Positions 27,202 through 36,100 of a stretch of 64,000 bases of DNA are shown one piece after another (position 1 is the first letter of the stretch; every line of letters begins with the position of its first letter). The position numbers and the translations under genes are program-made. Below the pieces are notes generated by a model. The model made no database searches and was not told the origin of the DNA. It worked only from the letters and a program-made list of their open reading frames with translations. Source of the stretch: Cupriavidus taiwanensis (lineage in GTDB: Bacteria; Pseudomonadota; Gammaproteobacteria; Burkholderiales; Burkholderiaceae); NCBI RefSeq assembly GCF_900249755.1, contig NZ_LT976854.1, positions 1,712,927 to 1,776,926 on the forward strand, read 5' to 3'.

Positions 27202-27915
27202 ATGAACGCAAGAACTGCCACCCGCCCGCGCGCAGCGGCCACACCAGAGCCTGAAGAAACCGCCAGCCAGCGCGGCAAGCTGACCGACCTGGCCTATGAG
27301 CAGATCGAGGAAGCCATCGTGACGCTGCAGCTGGCGCCGGGCAGTTCGGTATCCGAGCTCCAGCTGAGCGAAATGACGGGCATCGGCCGCACGCCCATTC
27401 GCGAAGCCATCCAGCGGCTGGCGCGGGAGCACCTGATCATGGTGCTGCCGCAGCGCGGCTTGCTGATCGCGCCGATCGACGTCGGCAAGCAACTGCGCCT
27501 GCTCGAGACCCGCCGCGAAGTGGAACGCCTGATCTGCCGCTGCGCCGCCCGGCGCGCGACGCCCGAGCAGCGCGATCACTTCAAGCGGCTGGCAAAGGAA
27601 TTCGAACAGTCATCGCGCCATGGCGACGATGTCGCGTTCGTCCGTGCCGATCGGGAATTCAACGAACTTTGCCTGGTGGCGGCGCGCAATGAATTCGCCG
27701 AAGGCGCCATGCGGCTGATGCACGGCCTGTCGCGCCGGTTCTGGTACCTGCACTACAAGGAAGCCGCGGACCTGCCTACCATGTCGAAGCTGCACGCCGC
27801 CGTGGCCTCGGCGATTGCGCGCGGCGAAGTCGACGGCGCCGGCGCTGCGCTCGACGCGCTGCTGGACAATATTGAGGAATTCACGCGGGCCACAGTGCTG
27901 GGCGACTATCGTTAG
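27202..27915 (+). CDS. GntR family transcriptional regulator (FCD/FadR subfamily)
   Basis: A 237-residue GntR regulator. A winged helix-turn-helix occupies about residues 30-95 (VSELQLSEMTGIGRTPIREAIQ followed by RLAREHLIMVLPQRG). The helical FCD ligand domain follows, with Asp/His residues (FVRADREFNELC, SKLHAAVASAI) that normally bind a metal and a carboxylate ligand. A longer N-terminal form from 27118 has no signal or ribosome support. Divergence from the hydrolase/dehydrogenase operon and the shared palindromes point to it as the repressor of this cluster, with an organic acid as likely effector. Confidence 0.9.
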   Translation: MNARTATRPRAAATPEPEETASQRGKLTDLAYEQIEEAIVTLQLAPGSSVSELQLSEMTGIGRTPIREAIQRLAREHLIMVLPQRGLLIAPIDVGKQLRLLETRREVERLICRCAARRATPEQRDHFKRLAKEFEQSSRHGDDVAFVRADREFNELCLVAARNEFAEGAMRLMHGLSRRFWYLHYKEAADLPTMSKLHAAVASAIARGEVDGAGAALDALLDNIEEFTRATVLGDYR

Positions 27916-28219
27916 CCCGTGGTCCATGCACCGTGGCCGGATTGCGCCACGCCATGTCGTGCGCAAGCCTTATCCGGGCCGTGATACACGCCGGTGCGGA
28001 GGTGGTCCCCTGTTCTACAATCTCGCCGGCCGAGCCCGAAACCCCGCGATACCCACGGCACTTCCGGGCGGCCGGCCACCATGGCCGACGCCGGCGGTGC
28101 AACATCGACTGTTGCAAGGCCCGAAACCTGCTTCGTCCAGACCAACCACATCTAGGAGCATGACCGAATGACAAATTCGCTGCATGCGCGGCAGCGTTGC
28201 CGCGCGCGGAGGTCCTGAC
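27916..28219. other. Intergenic region after the GntR gene
   Basis: About 300 bases with no supported gene. A small hairpin (GCAACA-TCGAC-TGTTGC, 28099-28115) and the GGAGG ribosome site of the next gene (28208-28212) are the only structures noted. A promoter for the DUF808 gene is expected here, but none could be assigned. Confidence 0.4.
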
Positions 28220-29164
28220 ATGGCCGGTTCCAGCTTGCTGGTATTGATCGACGACATCGCCACCATCCTGGACGATGTCGCGGTGATGAGCAAAATGGCG
28301 GCCAAGAAGACCGCGGGCGTGCTGGGCGATGACCTGGCGCTGAATGCGCAGCAGGTCAGCGGCGTCAGGGCGGAGCGCGAGCTGCCGGTGGTATGGGCGG
28401 TCGCGCTGGGGTCGATCCACAACAAGGTGATCCTGGTGCCGGCGGCGCTGGCGATCAGCGCCTGGGCCCCGTGGGCCGTGGTGCCGTTGCTGATGGTGGG
28501 TGGCGCGTTCCTTTGCTACGAAGGCTTTGAAAAACTGGCACACCGGTTCTTGCACAGCAAGGCCGAGGACGCCGCCCACCATGCCCGTAAAGTCCAGGCC
28601 GTGGCGGACCCGGCCGTCGACATGGTGGCCTTCGAGAAAGAGAAGATCAAAGGCGCGGTCCGCACCGACTTCATCCTGTCGGCGGAGATCATCGTGATCT
28701 CGCTGGGCACGGTCGCCAACGCTCCTTTCGGACAGCGGCTCGCGGTCTTGTGCGCGATCGCGGTGATCATGACGGTCGGCGTCTATGGCCTGGTGGCGGG
28801 AATCGTCAAGCTCGATGACGCGGGCCTGTACCTGAGCAAGCAGGCATCGGCGGCACTGCGCTGGCTGGGGCAAGGCCTGCTGCGGCTGGCGCCGCTGCTG
28901 ATGAAGACCTTGTCGTTCGCCGGGACGGCGGCGATGTTCCTGGTCGGCGGCGGCATCCTGATGCACGGCATCCCGGCCATGCACCACGTGACCGAAGCCG
29001 TGGCCCTGGCTGCGGCTGGGGTGCCGGCAGTCGGCGGCGTGCTGGCGGTGCTGGCGCCGGTGCTGCTCGACGGCATTGCCGGCATCGTCGCCGGGGGGCT
29101 GGTGCTGGCGGTAGTGAGCGTGGTGAAGGCGGGAATGCGGGCAGTGCGCCCTTCGGCGGGCTAG
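28220..29164 (+). CDS. DUF808 family membrane protein
   Basis: A 314-residue inner-membrane protein matching DUF808 (YedI-like): it starts MAGSSLLVLIDDIATILDDVAVMSKMAAKKTAGVLGDDLALNAQQVSG, which is the conserved opening of that family (given here in parts: MAGSSLLVLIDDIATILDD and AAKKTAGVLGDDLA). About six to seven hydrophobic helices follow, with a charged loop GFEKLAHRFLHSK. GGAGG lies eight bases before the ATG at 28220. The family has no established function. It stands alone between the GntR cluster and the aromatic genes. Confidence 0.88.
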   Translation: MAGSSLLVLIDDIATILDDVAVMSKMAAKKTAGVLGDDLALNAQQVSGVRAERELPVVWAVALGSIHNKVILVPAALAISAWAPWAVVPLLMVGGAFLCYEGFEKLAHRFLHSKAEDAAHHARKVQAVADPAVDMVAFEKEKIKGAVRTDFILSAEIIVISLGTVANAPFGQRLAVLCAIAVIMTVGVYGLVAGIVKLDDAGLYLSKQASAALRWLGQGLLRLAPLLMKTLSFAGTAAMFLVGGGILMHGIPAMHHVTEAVALAAAGVPAVGGVLAVLAPVLLDGIAGIVAGGLVLAVVSVVKAGMRAVRPSAG

Positions 29165-29582
29165 TTGCTGGCAGTGGCGGCATCAGGACGCGCACTGGTG
29201 ACCGCTTTGCACATCGTAACCACGGCGTCATGGCCTGGAGCATGACATTTGCCGTGGTGACGATGAAATTTGCGCATATAGCGCGAATGCCCGCCAACCT
29301 GCACGGCACCGGATTGCGCGATACCTCGAACGCCCCGCGCTTTCCCTGGCATCCGCCCGTTCCTTCCGGCAATTTCTGTTCGCATAACCGGCGATATTCG
29401 GCGCCGGCTCAAAGTCCCGGCTAACCGATCGGTGCCCCGATGCAGGGGGTTAACCCGGGTTCTGGCCGTCGTTGTCCCGCACCTACCATCCGTTCCTGTT
29501 GGGAGCCATCGTTCGCGATTAGAACAACGGTTCGCCGCTCACGCGCAGCCGTTCCCACGGCCCCATTCCAACGGAGACAAAG
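29165..29582. other. Intergenic region upstream of pcaK
   Basis: About 420 bases without a supported gene. It contains two palindromic elements: CTAACC-GATC-GGTGCC at 29421-29436, similar to the published PcaQ half-site pattern ATAACC-N4-GGTTAA, and GGGTTAACCC at 29447-29456. Either could be an operator for pcaK. A GGAGAC ribosome site ends the region. No clear terminator for the DUF808 gene was seen. Confidence 0.4.
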
Positions 29583-30959
29583 GTGCCCCACTCCAACCCG
29601 ACAAGCGGTAACGTCACGGACGTCCAGGCCTTGATCGACGAACGGCCGTTCACCGGCTACCAATGGCTGATCCTGATCCTGTGTTTCCTGATCGTCGCGG
29701 TCGACGGCTTCGACACCGCCGCCATCGGCTATATCGCGCCGGCGCTGGTGCAGGACTGGGACATCCAGAAATCGTCGCTGGGCCCGGTGATGAGTGCCGC
29801 GCTGTTCGGGCTGGCCTTTGGCGCGCTCTTTGCCGGGCCGCTCGCTGATCGCATCGGCCGCAAGCGGGTGCTGGTGGTTTCGGTTTTCTTCTTCGGGCTC
29901 TGCAGCCTGGCCACCGCCTATGCGCCCAGCCTGGGCTGGCTGACGGCATGGCGTTTCCTGACCGGCCTGGGGCTGGGCGCCGCCATGCCGAACGCGGTGA
30001 CGCTGACCGCCGAGTTCGCGCCGCAGCGCCGCCGCGCGGTGCTGGTGAACACCATGTTCTGCGGCTTTCCGCTTGGGTCCGCGCTGGGCGGCTTTATCGC
30101 GGCGGCGATGATTCCGCATTTCGGCTGGCACAGCGTGCTGCTGGTGGGCGGCGTGGTGCCGGTTGTGCTGGCCTGCGTGCTGGTCCTGCTGCTGCCGGAA
30201 TCGGTGCGCTATATGGTGCTGCGCCGCTATCCGGCCGAACAGATCGGCAAGGTGCTGCAGCGCGTCACCGGTGTGCTGCCGGCGGCAACGACCAGCTATG
30301 TCATCGGAGAGCAGGCGCCTGCAGCACGGTCGGGCGTGGGGACGGTGCTGTCGCCGGGCTACCGTCTGGGATCGGCCATGCTGTGGGCCACGTATTTCAT
30401 GGGCCTGCTGATCTTCTATCTGCTGACCAGCTGGATGCCCACGCTGATGAAGGACGCCGGCTTCTCGATCCAGCGCGCGTCGTTCCTGACCGCGCTGTTT
30501 CCGCTCGGCGGCGGCATCGGCACCATTGCCGCGGGCTGGCTGATGGACCGCTTCAACCCGAACAAGGTCATTGCGCTGGCCTACGCCATTACCGGCGCGC
30601 TGATCTGCGCCGTGGGCCAAGGCAGCGGCAACCAGTGGCTGCTGGGCGTGCTGATCTTCCTCGCCGGCACGGCGATGAACGGCGCGCAGTCGTCCATGCC
30701 CTCGCTGGCCGCGGCGTTCTATCCGACCCAGGGGCGCGCCACGGGCGTGGCGTGGATGCTTGGTATCGGCCGCTTCGGCGGCATTGCCGGCGCGCTGCTC
30801 GGCGCGGAACTGCTGCGGCTGCAACTGGGCTTCGACACCATCTTCACGCTGCTGTCCCTGCCTGCGCTGCTGGCCGCGGGCGCGCTGCTGGCGAAGCATG
30901 CCTGCACCCGCCCGGCGCCGGCTGGCGAGAGCGGTGGCCGGGCGGTCGCCTCGCACTGA
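29583..30959 (+). CDS. pcaK: Aromatic acid:H+ symporter (4-hydroxybenzoate/protocatechuate)
   Basis: A 458-residue MFS protein of the aromatic acid:H+ symporter group. It starts with GTG at 29583 preceded by GGAGAC. Helix 1 carries the group signature DGFDTAAIGYIAPAL, with the Asp residues needed for substrate transport in PcaK. GPLADRIGRKRVLV lies between helices 2 and 3, and LLPESVRYMVLRR follows helix 6. It converges with pcaQ (one-base gap) and sits just before the pca operon, so 4-hydroxybenzoate and/or protocatechuate is the expected substrate. Confidence 0.88.
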   Translation: MPHSNPTSGNVTDVQALIDERPFTGYQWLILILCFLIVAVDGFDTAAIGYIAPALVQDWDIQKSSLGPVMSAALFGLAFGALFAGPLADRIGRKRVLVVSVFFFGLCSLATAYAPSLGWLTAWRFLTGLGLGAAMPNAVTLTAEFAPQRRRAVLVNTMFCGFPLGSALGGFIAAAMIPHFGWHSVLLVGGVVPVVLACVLVLLLPESVRYMVLRRYPAEQIGKVLQRVTGVLPAATTSYVIGEQAPAARSGVGTVLSPGYRLGSAMLWATYFMGLLIFYLLTSWMPTLMKDAGFSIQRASFLTALFPLGGGIGTIAAGWLMDRFNPNKVIALAYAITGALICAVGQGSGNQWLLGVLIFLAGTAMNGAQSSMPSLAAAFYPTQGRATGVAWMLGIGRFGGIAGALLGAELLRLQLGFDTIFTLLSLPALLAAGALLAKHACTRPAPAGESGGRAVASH

Positions 30960-30960
30960 G

Positions 30961-31950
30961 CTAAGGCGCGCCGCGCGCGCCGCGTGCGTTGTCCGGATGC
31001 GCGGCCGCGCGGATGCAATCGGCCAGCGCCTCTGCCATCGGGGTCAGGGTGCGGTCCTTGTGCCGCAGCAGGCCGACCGGCTCTTCCGTGCCCTGGATAT
31101 CGATGGCGAGCGCGACCAGGCTGCCCTGATCCGTCGCGCGCCGGCCGGCCGACATCGGCGCGATCCACACGGCGTCGCTCTGCTCGGTCAGCAGCCGCCC
31201 CAGGTAGGCATCCGAGGTTTCCATGCAGTGGTCCGGCAGGCGCAGGCCATGGCGTGCCAGCAGGCTTTCGGTGTTGTGCCGCGGAATCGAGCCCGCGGCC
31301 GGAACGACCAGCGGCCACGCCAGGCAGTCCAGCAAGGTGGGGCGCGACGCCTGCGCCAGTGCATGGGCGGGACGGACCGCCGCCACCAGCGGGTCCGGAC
31401 CCAGCGACTCGAACCACAGGCTTTCCATGACCACCGGGTCATCCATGCGGCCGATCGCGAGGTCCAGCACGTCGGCCTTGAGCTGGTCGATCAGGTTGCG
31501 GTTCATGCCGGCCTGGACGGCAAGGCCGACGTCGGGATGCGCGGCGCGGAAGCGCAGCAGCGCCTCGGTCAATACCGCGGGCACCACGCTGGGCAGCGCG
31601 CCCAGGCGGATACGTTCCAGCGGCCGCGCCTGCTCGCCGATGACGCTGCCGGCGGCGGCGTCGATGTCGGCCAGGATGCGCAGCGCGTGACGCAGGAAAC
31701 GCGTGCCCGCCGTGGTCAGTTCGGTACCCGCCCGGCGCCGCAGCAGCAGCTGGCTGCCGGCCAGCTCTTCCAGTTCGCTCAGGGTCTTGGAGACCGCCGG
31801 CTGGGTCAGCCCGAGGCGGTCAGCGGCACGCCCCAGGTGCTGGGTCTGCGATACCGCCACGAAGCAGTACAGATGCCGCAGGCGCACGCGGTTGCGAAAG
31901 ATGTCCTGTGCGGCCGGCCCCGGGGGCTTCGCGTCCTGCGATGGTTTCAT
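30961..31950 (-). CDS. pcaQ: LysR-type regulator of the pca operon
   Basis: A 329-residue LysR regulator. The helix-turn-helix reads LGRAADRLGLTQPAVSKTLSELEE (two parts: LGRAADRLGLTQPAVSK and TLSELEE, about residues 39-62), preceded by the RVRLRHLYCFVAVSQTQHLG opening typical of PcaQ. It diverges from pcaH with a 92-base gap, the standard arrangement for activation of pca genes by beta-carboxymuconate in PcaQ systems. The function is assigned from family resemblance and position. No strong ribosome site was seen before its ATG. Confidence 0.87.
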   Translation of the reverse strand: MKPSQDAKPPGPAAQDIFRNRVRLRHLYCFVAVSQTQHLGRAADRLGLTQPAVSKTLSELEELAGSQLLLRRRAGTELTTAGTRFLRHALRILADIDAAAGSVIGEQARPLERIRLGALPSVVPAVLTEALLRFRAAHPDVGLAVQAGMNRNLIDQLKADVLDLAIGRMDDPVVMESLWFESLGPDPLVAAVRPAHALAQASRPTLLDCLAWPLVVPAAGSIPRHNTESLLARHGLRLPDHCMETSDAYLGRLLTEQSDAVWIAPMSAGRRATDQGSLVALAIDIQGTEEPVGLLRHKDRTLTPMAEALADCIRAAAHPDNARGARGAP

Positions 31951-32042
31951 ATCGAAAATTCATCTAACTTGTCCAATATCTCAATTTACATGACTTTGCG
32001 TGTCTCCTAAAGTCATTCCACCCACCGACACGGAGACAACCG

Positions 32043-32744
32043 ATGCCTCGCACGGCCCCCTACCGCCGTCCCTACTGGGACACCCAGCCCGCCTACCGCT
32101 TCGATCCCTATGCCTCGACCGCGCTGCGCTCGCCGTCCCAGCCGCTGGTCCGGATCGGGCAGTCGCTGTCCGAAGTGACCGGCCCGTGCTTCGGCGCCGA
32201 GTTCGTGCGCGCCGGCGACAACGACCTGACGATCGGCAACGGCGGCGAGCCGATCGGCGAGCGCATCCTGGTCACGGGCCGCGTGCTCGACGAGAACGGC
32301 CGCCCGGTGCCGAACGCGCTGATCGAGATCTGGCAGGCCAACGCCGCCGGCCGCTACGTGCACAAGCGCGACCAGCACGACGCCCCGCTCGATCCGCATT
32401 TCTCCGGCGAAGGGCGCGTGGTGACCGATGCCAGCGGCCGCTACCAGTTCAAGACCATCAAGCCCGGCGCCTATCCCTGGCGCAACCACCACAACGCCTG
32501 GCGGCCGCAGCATATCCACTTCTCGCTGTTCGGTAACGCGTACGCCACGCGGCTGGTGACGCAGATGTATTTCCCCGGCGACCCGCTGCTGCCGTTCGAT
32601 CCGATCTTCAACTGCGTACCGGACGAGAAGGCGCGCGATCGGCTGATCGCCAGCCTCGACTGGGAGACCACGCAGCCGGAGTTCGCGCTGGGCTACCGTT
32701 TCGATATCGTGCTGCGTGGCCGCGATGCCACGCCGATGGAGTAA
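32043..32744 (+). CDS. pcaH: Protocatechuate 3,4-dioxygenase beta subunit
   Basis: A 233-residue catalytic subunit of the Fe(III) intradiol dioxygenase that opens protocatechuate to beta-carboxy-cis,cis-muconate. The four iron ligands are identifiable as Tyr105 (AAGRYVHKRD), Tyr144 (PGAYPWRN), His157 and His159 (PQHIHF), a constant three less than the Pseudomonas numbering 108/147/160/162. The N-terminal YRRPYWDTQPAY stretch is typical of PcaH. GGAGAC precedes the ATG. It is first of the pcaHGBL-pobA operon; pcaG starts five bases after its stop. Confidence 0.96.
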   Translation: MPRTAPYRRPYWDTQPAYRFDPYASTALRSPSQPLVRIGQSLSEVTGPCFGAEFVRAGDNDLTIGNGGEPIGERILVTGRVLDENGRPVPNALIEIWQANAAGRYVHKRDQHDAPLDPHFSGEGRVVTDASGRYQFKTIKPGAYPWRNHHNAWRPQHIHFSLFGNAYATRLVTQMYFPGDPLLPFDPIFNCVPDEKARDRLIASLDWETTQPEFALGYRFDIVLRGRDATPME

Positions 32745-32748
32745 GACC

Positions 32749-33318
32749 ATGCTGTATGCCACCGCTTCGCAGACCGTCGGCCCTTACCTGCATATCGGCC
32801 TGAGCGGCCTGAACTGCGCCGACCTGACCGCCGACGCCCCGGAACTCGCCGGCCAGCGCATCGTCATCGAAGGCCGCGTGACCGATGGCCTGGGCGCGCC
32901 GGTGCCCGACGGCATGGTCGAGATCTGGCAGGCCAACCCGGCCGGCCGCTACCGCCATCCCGAGGACACGCGCGAGCTGCCGCTGGTGCCGGGCTTCACC
33001 GGCTTCGGCCGCGTGCCCACCGCCGAGGACGGCTCGTTCCGCTTCGTCACCGTCAAGCCGGGCGCGGTGCCCGGCGAAGACGGCAAGCCGCAGGCGCCGC
33101 ACATCGTGGTGTCGGTTTTTATGCGCGGGCTGCTCAGGCACGTGGCCACGCGCATGTACTTTCCTGACGAGGCGGCCGCCAATGCCGCCGACGGCGTGCT
33201 GGCACGCGTGCCGGCCGATCGGCGCGGCACGCTGATCGCCGCCGCGCAGGCCAACGGCACGCTGCGCTGGGACGTGGTGCTGCAGGGTCCCGGCGAGACG
33301 GTGTTCTTCGACATCTGA
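32749..33318 (+). CDS. pcaG: Protocatechuate 3,4-dioxygenase alpha subunit
   Basis: A 189-residue structural partner of PcaH in the (alpha-beta-Fe)12 type enzyme. The chosen ATG at 32749 gives the typical start MLYATASQTVGPYLHIGL. It keeps the intradiol dioxygenase fold (VEIWQANPAGRYRHPED, FRFVTVKPGAVPG, PHIVVSVFMRGLL) but lacks the iron-ligand Tyr/His set, as expected for the alpha subunit. It is four bases downstream of pcaH, so translation is probably coupled. Confidence 0.95.
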   Translation: MLYATASQTVGPYLHIGLSGLNCADLTADAPELAGQRIVIEGRVTDGLGAPVPDGMVEIWQANPAGRYRHPEDTRELPLVPGFTGFGRVPTAEDGSFRFVTVKPGAVPGEDGKPQAPHIVVSVFMRGLLRHVATRMYFPDEAAANAADGVLARVPADRRGTLIAAAQANGTLRWDVVLQGPGETVFFDI

Positions 33319-33381
33319 CGTTCCCTGCAACCCGCTGCCGCCGCGCAACGACGCGGCGGCACACTTGTTCCGCGCCCCCAC

Positions 33382-34770
33382 ATGCCAGGTTCTTCCCGCC
33401 TCACCGATCCGATGTCAGGCACCCCGGCCACGCTGGAGATCTTCTCCGATAGCGGCATGGTGCAACGCATGCTGGCCGTCGAAGCCGCGCTGGCCCGGGC
33501 CGAAGCGCGCTGTGGCGTGATTCCCGCCGCGGCGGCATCGGTCATCACCGAAGTCTGCGCCGACCCTGCCGTAATCGACCTGGCAACGCTCGCACAGCAC
33601 GCCGTCGCCGCCGGCAACCTGGCGATTCCCTTCGTCAGGCAGCTGACCGCCGCGGTGGCCGCGCGCGACGCCGACGCGGCGCGCTTCGTCCACTGGGGCG
33701 CGACCAGCCAGGACATCCTGGACACGGCGCTGGTGTTGCAGCTTGGCGATGCGCTGCCCGCGCTTCAGGCAGACCTGCTCGCGCTCGGGCACGCGTGCGC
33801 CGCGCTGGCGCAGGACCACCGCGACACGCCGATGGTCGCCCGCACCTGGCTGCAGCACGCCTTGCCCACCACCTTCGGCCTGAAGGCCGCCGGCTGGCTG
33901 GACGCGCTGCGCCGCGACCTGGCGCGACTGGACGCGGCGCAGCGCCACGCCGGCGCGCTGCAGTTCGGCGGCGCGGCGGGCACGCTGGCCAGCCTGGGCG
34001 CATCGGCGCCGGCGGTGGCGCGTGAGCTGGCCGCTGAACTCAGGCTAGACCTGCCCGCCCTGCCCTGGCACGCCCAGCGCGACCGCCTGGTCGAGGTGGC
34101 AACCAGCCTCGGCATGCTCACCGGCACTCTCGGCAAGATCGCGCGCGATCTGTCGCTGATGATGCAGACCGAAGTCGCCGAAGCGGCCGAACCTTCCGGC
34201 CCGGGGCGCGGCGGCTCCAGCACCATGCCGCACAAACGCAACCCGGTGGGCTGCGCCGCCGTGCTGAGCGCAGCCGTGCGGATGCCGCAGTTGGTCGCGA
34301 CCATGCTGGCCGGCATGGTGCAGGAGCATGAGCGCGCGCTGGGCGGCTGGCAGGCGGAATGGGACACCTTGCCGCAGATCGTCACGCTGGCCGCCGGGGC
34401 GCTGCGCCAGATGGTCGAGGTGGCCGCCGGCCTGCAGGTGGATACCGCCCGCATGCGTGCCAACCTCGACCTGACGCACGGACTGATCCTTGGCGAGGCC
34501 GCGATGCTCGAACTCGGCAGCCGCATCGGCCGGCTCGAAGCGCATCACGTGGTCGAGCAGGCGTCGCGCCGCGCGGTCTCAAACCAGTCCACCCTGCGCG
34601 AGGCGCTGGCGCAGACGCTCGGCGACAACCCGGCCCACGCCGGGCTGCTCGACGATGCCGCACTCGACCGGCTGGCCGATCCCGCCAACTATGCCGGCCA
34701 GTCCGCCACCTTCGCGGACGCCGCGGTGCTGGCATGGCACGCGGCGCTGGCGCAGCGCGACGCCGACTGA
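33382..34770 (+). CDS. pcaB: 3-carboxy-cis,cis-muconate cycloisomerase
   Basis: A 462-residue member of the fumarase/aspartase superfamily that lactonises beta-carboxymuconate to gamma-carboxymuconolactone. The superfamily signature with the catalytic Ser is present at about residue 277 (GSSTMPHKRNPVGC), as are the other conserved regions (HWGATSQDILDT and RTWLQHALPTTFG). PcaB-type rather than argininosuccinate lyase is supported by the pca context and the opening LTDPMSGTPATLEIFSD. It lies 63 bases after pcaG and 39 before pcaL. Confidence 0.95.
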   Translation: MPGSSRLTDPMSGTPATLEIFSDSGMVQRMLAVEAALARAEARCGVIPAAAASVITEVCADPAVIDLATLAQHAVAAGNLAIPFVRQLTAAVAARDADAARFVHWGATSQDILDTALVLQLGDALPALQADLLALGHACAALAQDHRDTPMVARTWLQHALPTTFGLKAAGWLDALRRDLARLDAAQRHAGALQFGGAAGTLASLGASAPAVARELAAELRLDLPALPWHAQRDRLVEVATSLGMLTGTLGKIARDLSLMMQTEVAEAAEPSGPGRGGSSTMPHKRNPVGCAAVLSAAVRMPQLVATMLAGMVQEHERALGGWQAEWDTLPQIVTLAAGALRQMVEVAAGLQVDTARMRANLDLTHGLILGEAAMLELGSRIGRLEAHHVVEQASRRAVSNQSTLREALAQTLGDNPAHAGLLDDAALDRLADPANYAGQSATFADAAVLAWHAALAQRDAD

Positions 34771-34809
34771 TCCAACAACTCGCCCCCGACCAGACTCCAG
34801 GAGACCGCC

Positions 34810-36000
34810 TTGCCCTTTCTCGACCACGCCGGTGCCCGGCTTTTCTACACCGTCGACGGCCCGGACCATGCGCCCGCCATCGTCTTCTCCAATTCGCTCG
34901 GCACCGACCACACCATGTGGCAGCCGCAGGCCGACGCGCTGGCCGGGCGCTTCCGCGTGGTGCGCTACGACACGCGCGGCCACGGACGCTCGAACGCGTC
35001 GGGCGACGCCTTCACCATCGATCAGCTGGGCGGCGACGTGCTGGCCATCCTCGATGCGCTGGGCATCGGACAGGCCGTCTTCTGCGGCGTGTCGCTGGGC
35101 GGGCTGACCGGCATGTGGCTGGGCGTGCATGCACCCCAGCGCTTCCGCAGGATCGTGCTGGCCAATACCGCGGCCAGGATCGGCGATGCCGACAGCTGGA
35201 ACACCCGCATCGGGAACGTGCTGCGCGACGGCATGGCCATGATGGTGGAGCCGTCGATGCAGCGCTGGTTCACGCCGGACTTTGCCGCCAGCGCCAGCCG
35301 TGCGCTCGATCCGCTGCGCGCGACGCTGGCCGGGCTGGACCCGCGCGGCTATGCCGCCTGCTGCGCGGCGGTGCGCGATGCGGATTTCCGCGAGGCCGTG
35401 CGCACCATCACGGTTCCGGTGCTGGTGATCGCCGGCAGCGACGATCCGTCGACCACCGCGCAGCAAGGCCGCGAACTGGCCGCAGCGATTCCGGACGCGC
35501 GCTTCGTCGAACTGCCGGCCGCGCATATTTCGAATATCGAGCAAGCGGGCCGCTTCACCGCGGCGCTGCTCGACTTCATCCACGGCCGCCTGCCCGTTAC
35601 CGACGACACCGCCCGCTACGAGTCCGGCCTGGCGGTGCGGCGCGAGGTGCTGGGCAACGCGCACGTCGACCGCTCGCTGGCGCAACTGTCGCCGCTCAAC
35701 GAAGAATTCCAGCACCTGATCACGCGCTATGCCTGGGGCGAGATCTGGACCCGCGAAGGCTTGCCGCGGCACACGCGCAGCCTGCTGACCATTGCCATGA
35801 TGGTGGCGCTGAACCGCCCGGACGAACTCAGGCTGCACCTGCGCGCCGCCGCCAACAACGGCGTGACCCGCCAGCAGATCAAGGAAGTGCTGCTGCAGAC
35901 CGCCATCTACTGCGGCGTGCCGGCCGCCAATGCGGCTTTCCATCTGGCCGGGGAAGTGTTCGCGGCCATGGACGACGCGGCCGGCAAGCCACCGGCCTGA
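34810..36000 (+). CDS. pcaL: Fused 3-oxoadipate enol-lactonase / 4-carboxymuconolactone decarboxylase
   Basis: A 396-residue two-domain enzyme for the next two pathway steps. Residues 1-260 are an alpha/beta hydrolase (PcaD) with Ser95 in FCGVSLGG, an Asp in GSDDPST (211/212) and His239 in PAAHISN. Residues from about 268 are the decarboxylase (PcaC), with YAWGEIWTREGL, TRSLLTIAMMVALNR and the conserved YCGVPAANAAFHLA. The TTG at 34810 is the start, supported by AGGAGA six bases before. Such fusions are called PcaL. The reading frame across the junction is continuous, so the fusion is real unless there is a sequencing error. Confidence 0.94.
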   Translation: MPFLDHAGARLFYTVDGPDHAPAIVFSNSLGTDHTMWQPQADALAGRFRVVRYDTRGHGRSNASGDAFTIDQLGGDVLAILDALGIGQAVFCGVSLGGLTGMWLGVHAPQRFRRIVLANTAARIGDADSWNTRIGNVLRDGMAMMVEPSMQRWFTPDFAASASRALDPLRATLAGLDPRGYAACCAAVRDADFREAVRTITVPVLVIAGSDDPSTTAQQGRELAAAIPDARFVELPAAHISNIEQAGRFTAALLDFIHGRLPVTDDTARYESGLAVRREVLGNAHVDRSLAQLSPLNEEFQHLITRYAWGEIWTREGLPRHTRSLLTIAMMVALNRPDELRLHLRAAANNGVTRQQIKEVLLQTAIYCGVPAANAAFHLAGEVFAAMDDAAGKPPA

Positions 36001-36100
36001 ACGCACTGAGGCCAAGACCACAACGCCGGCTATGCCCGCCCCCCCGGCGAACGCAAGCGCGCGCGCCCAGCCATCAGAACCACGCATACGGAGACAAGCC

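Noticed and set aside
31951..32042. A PcaQ binding site between pcaQ and pcaH
   Set aside because: No stretch there matches ATAACC-N4-GGTTAA convincingly.
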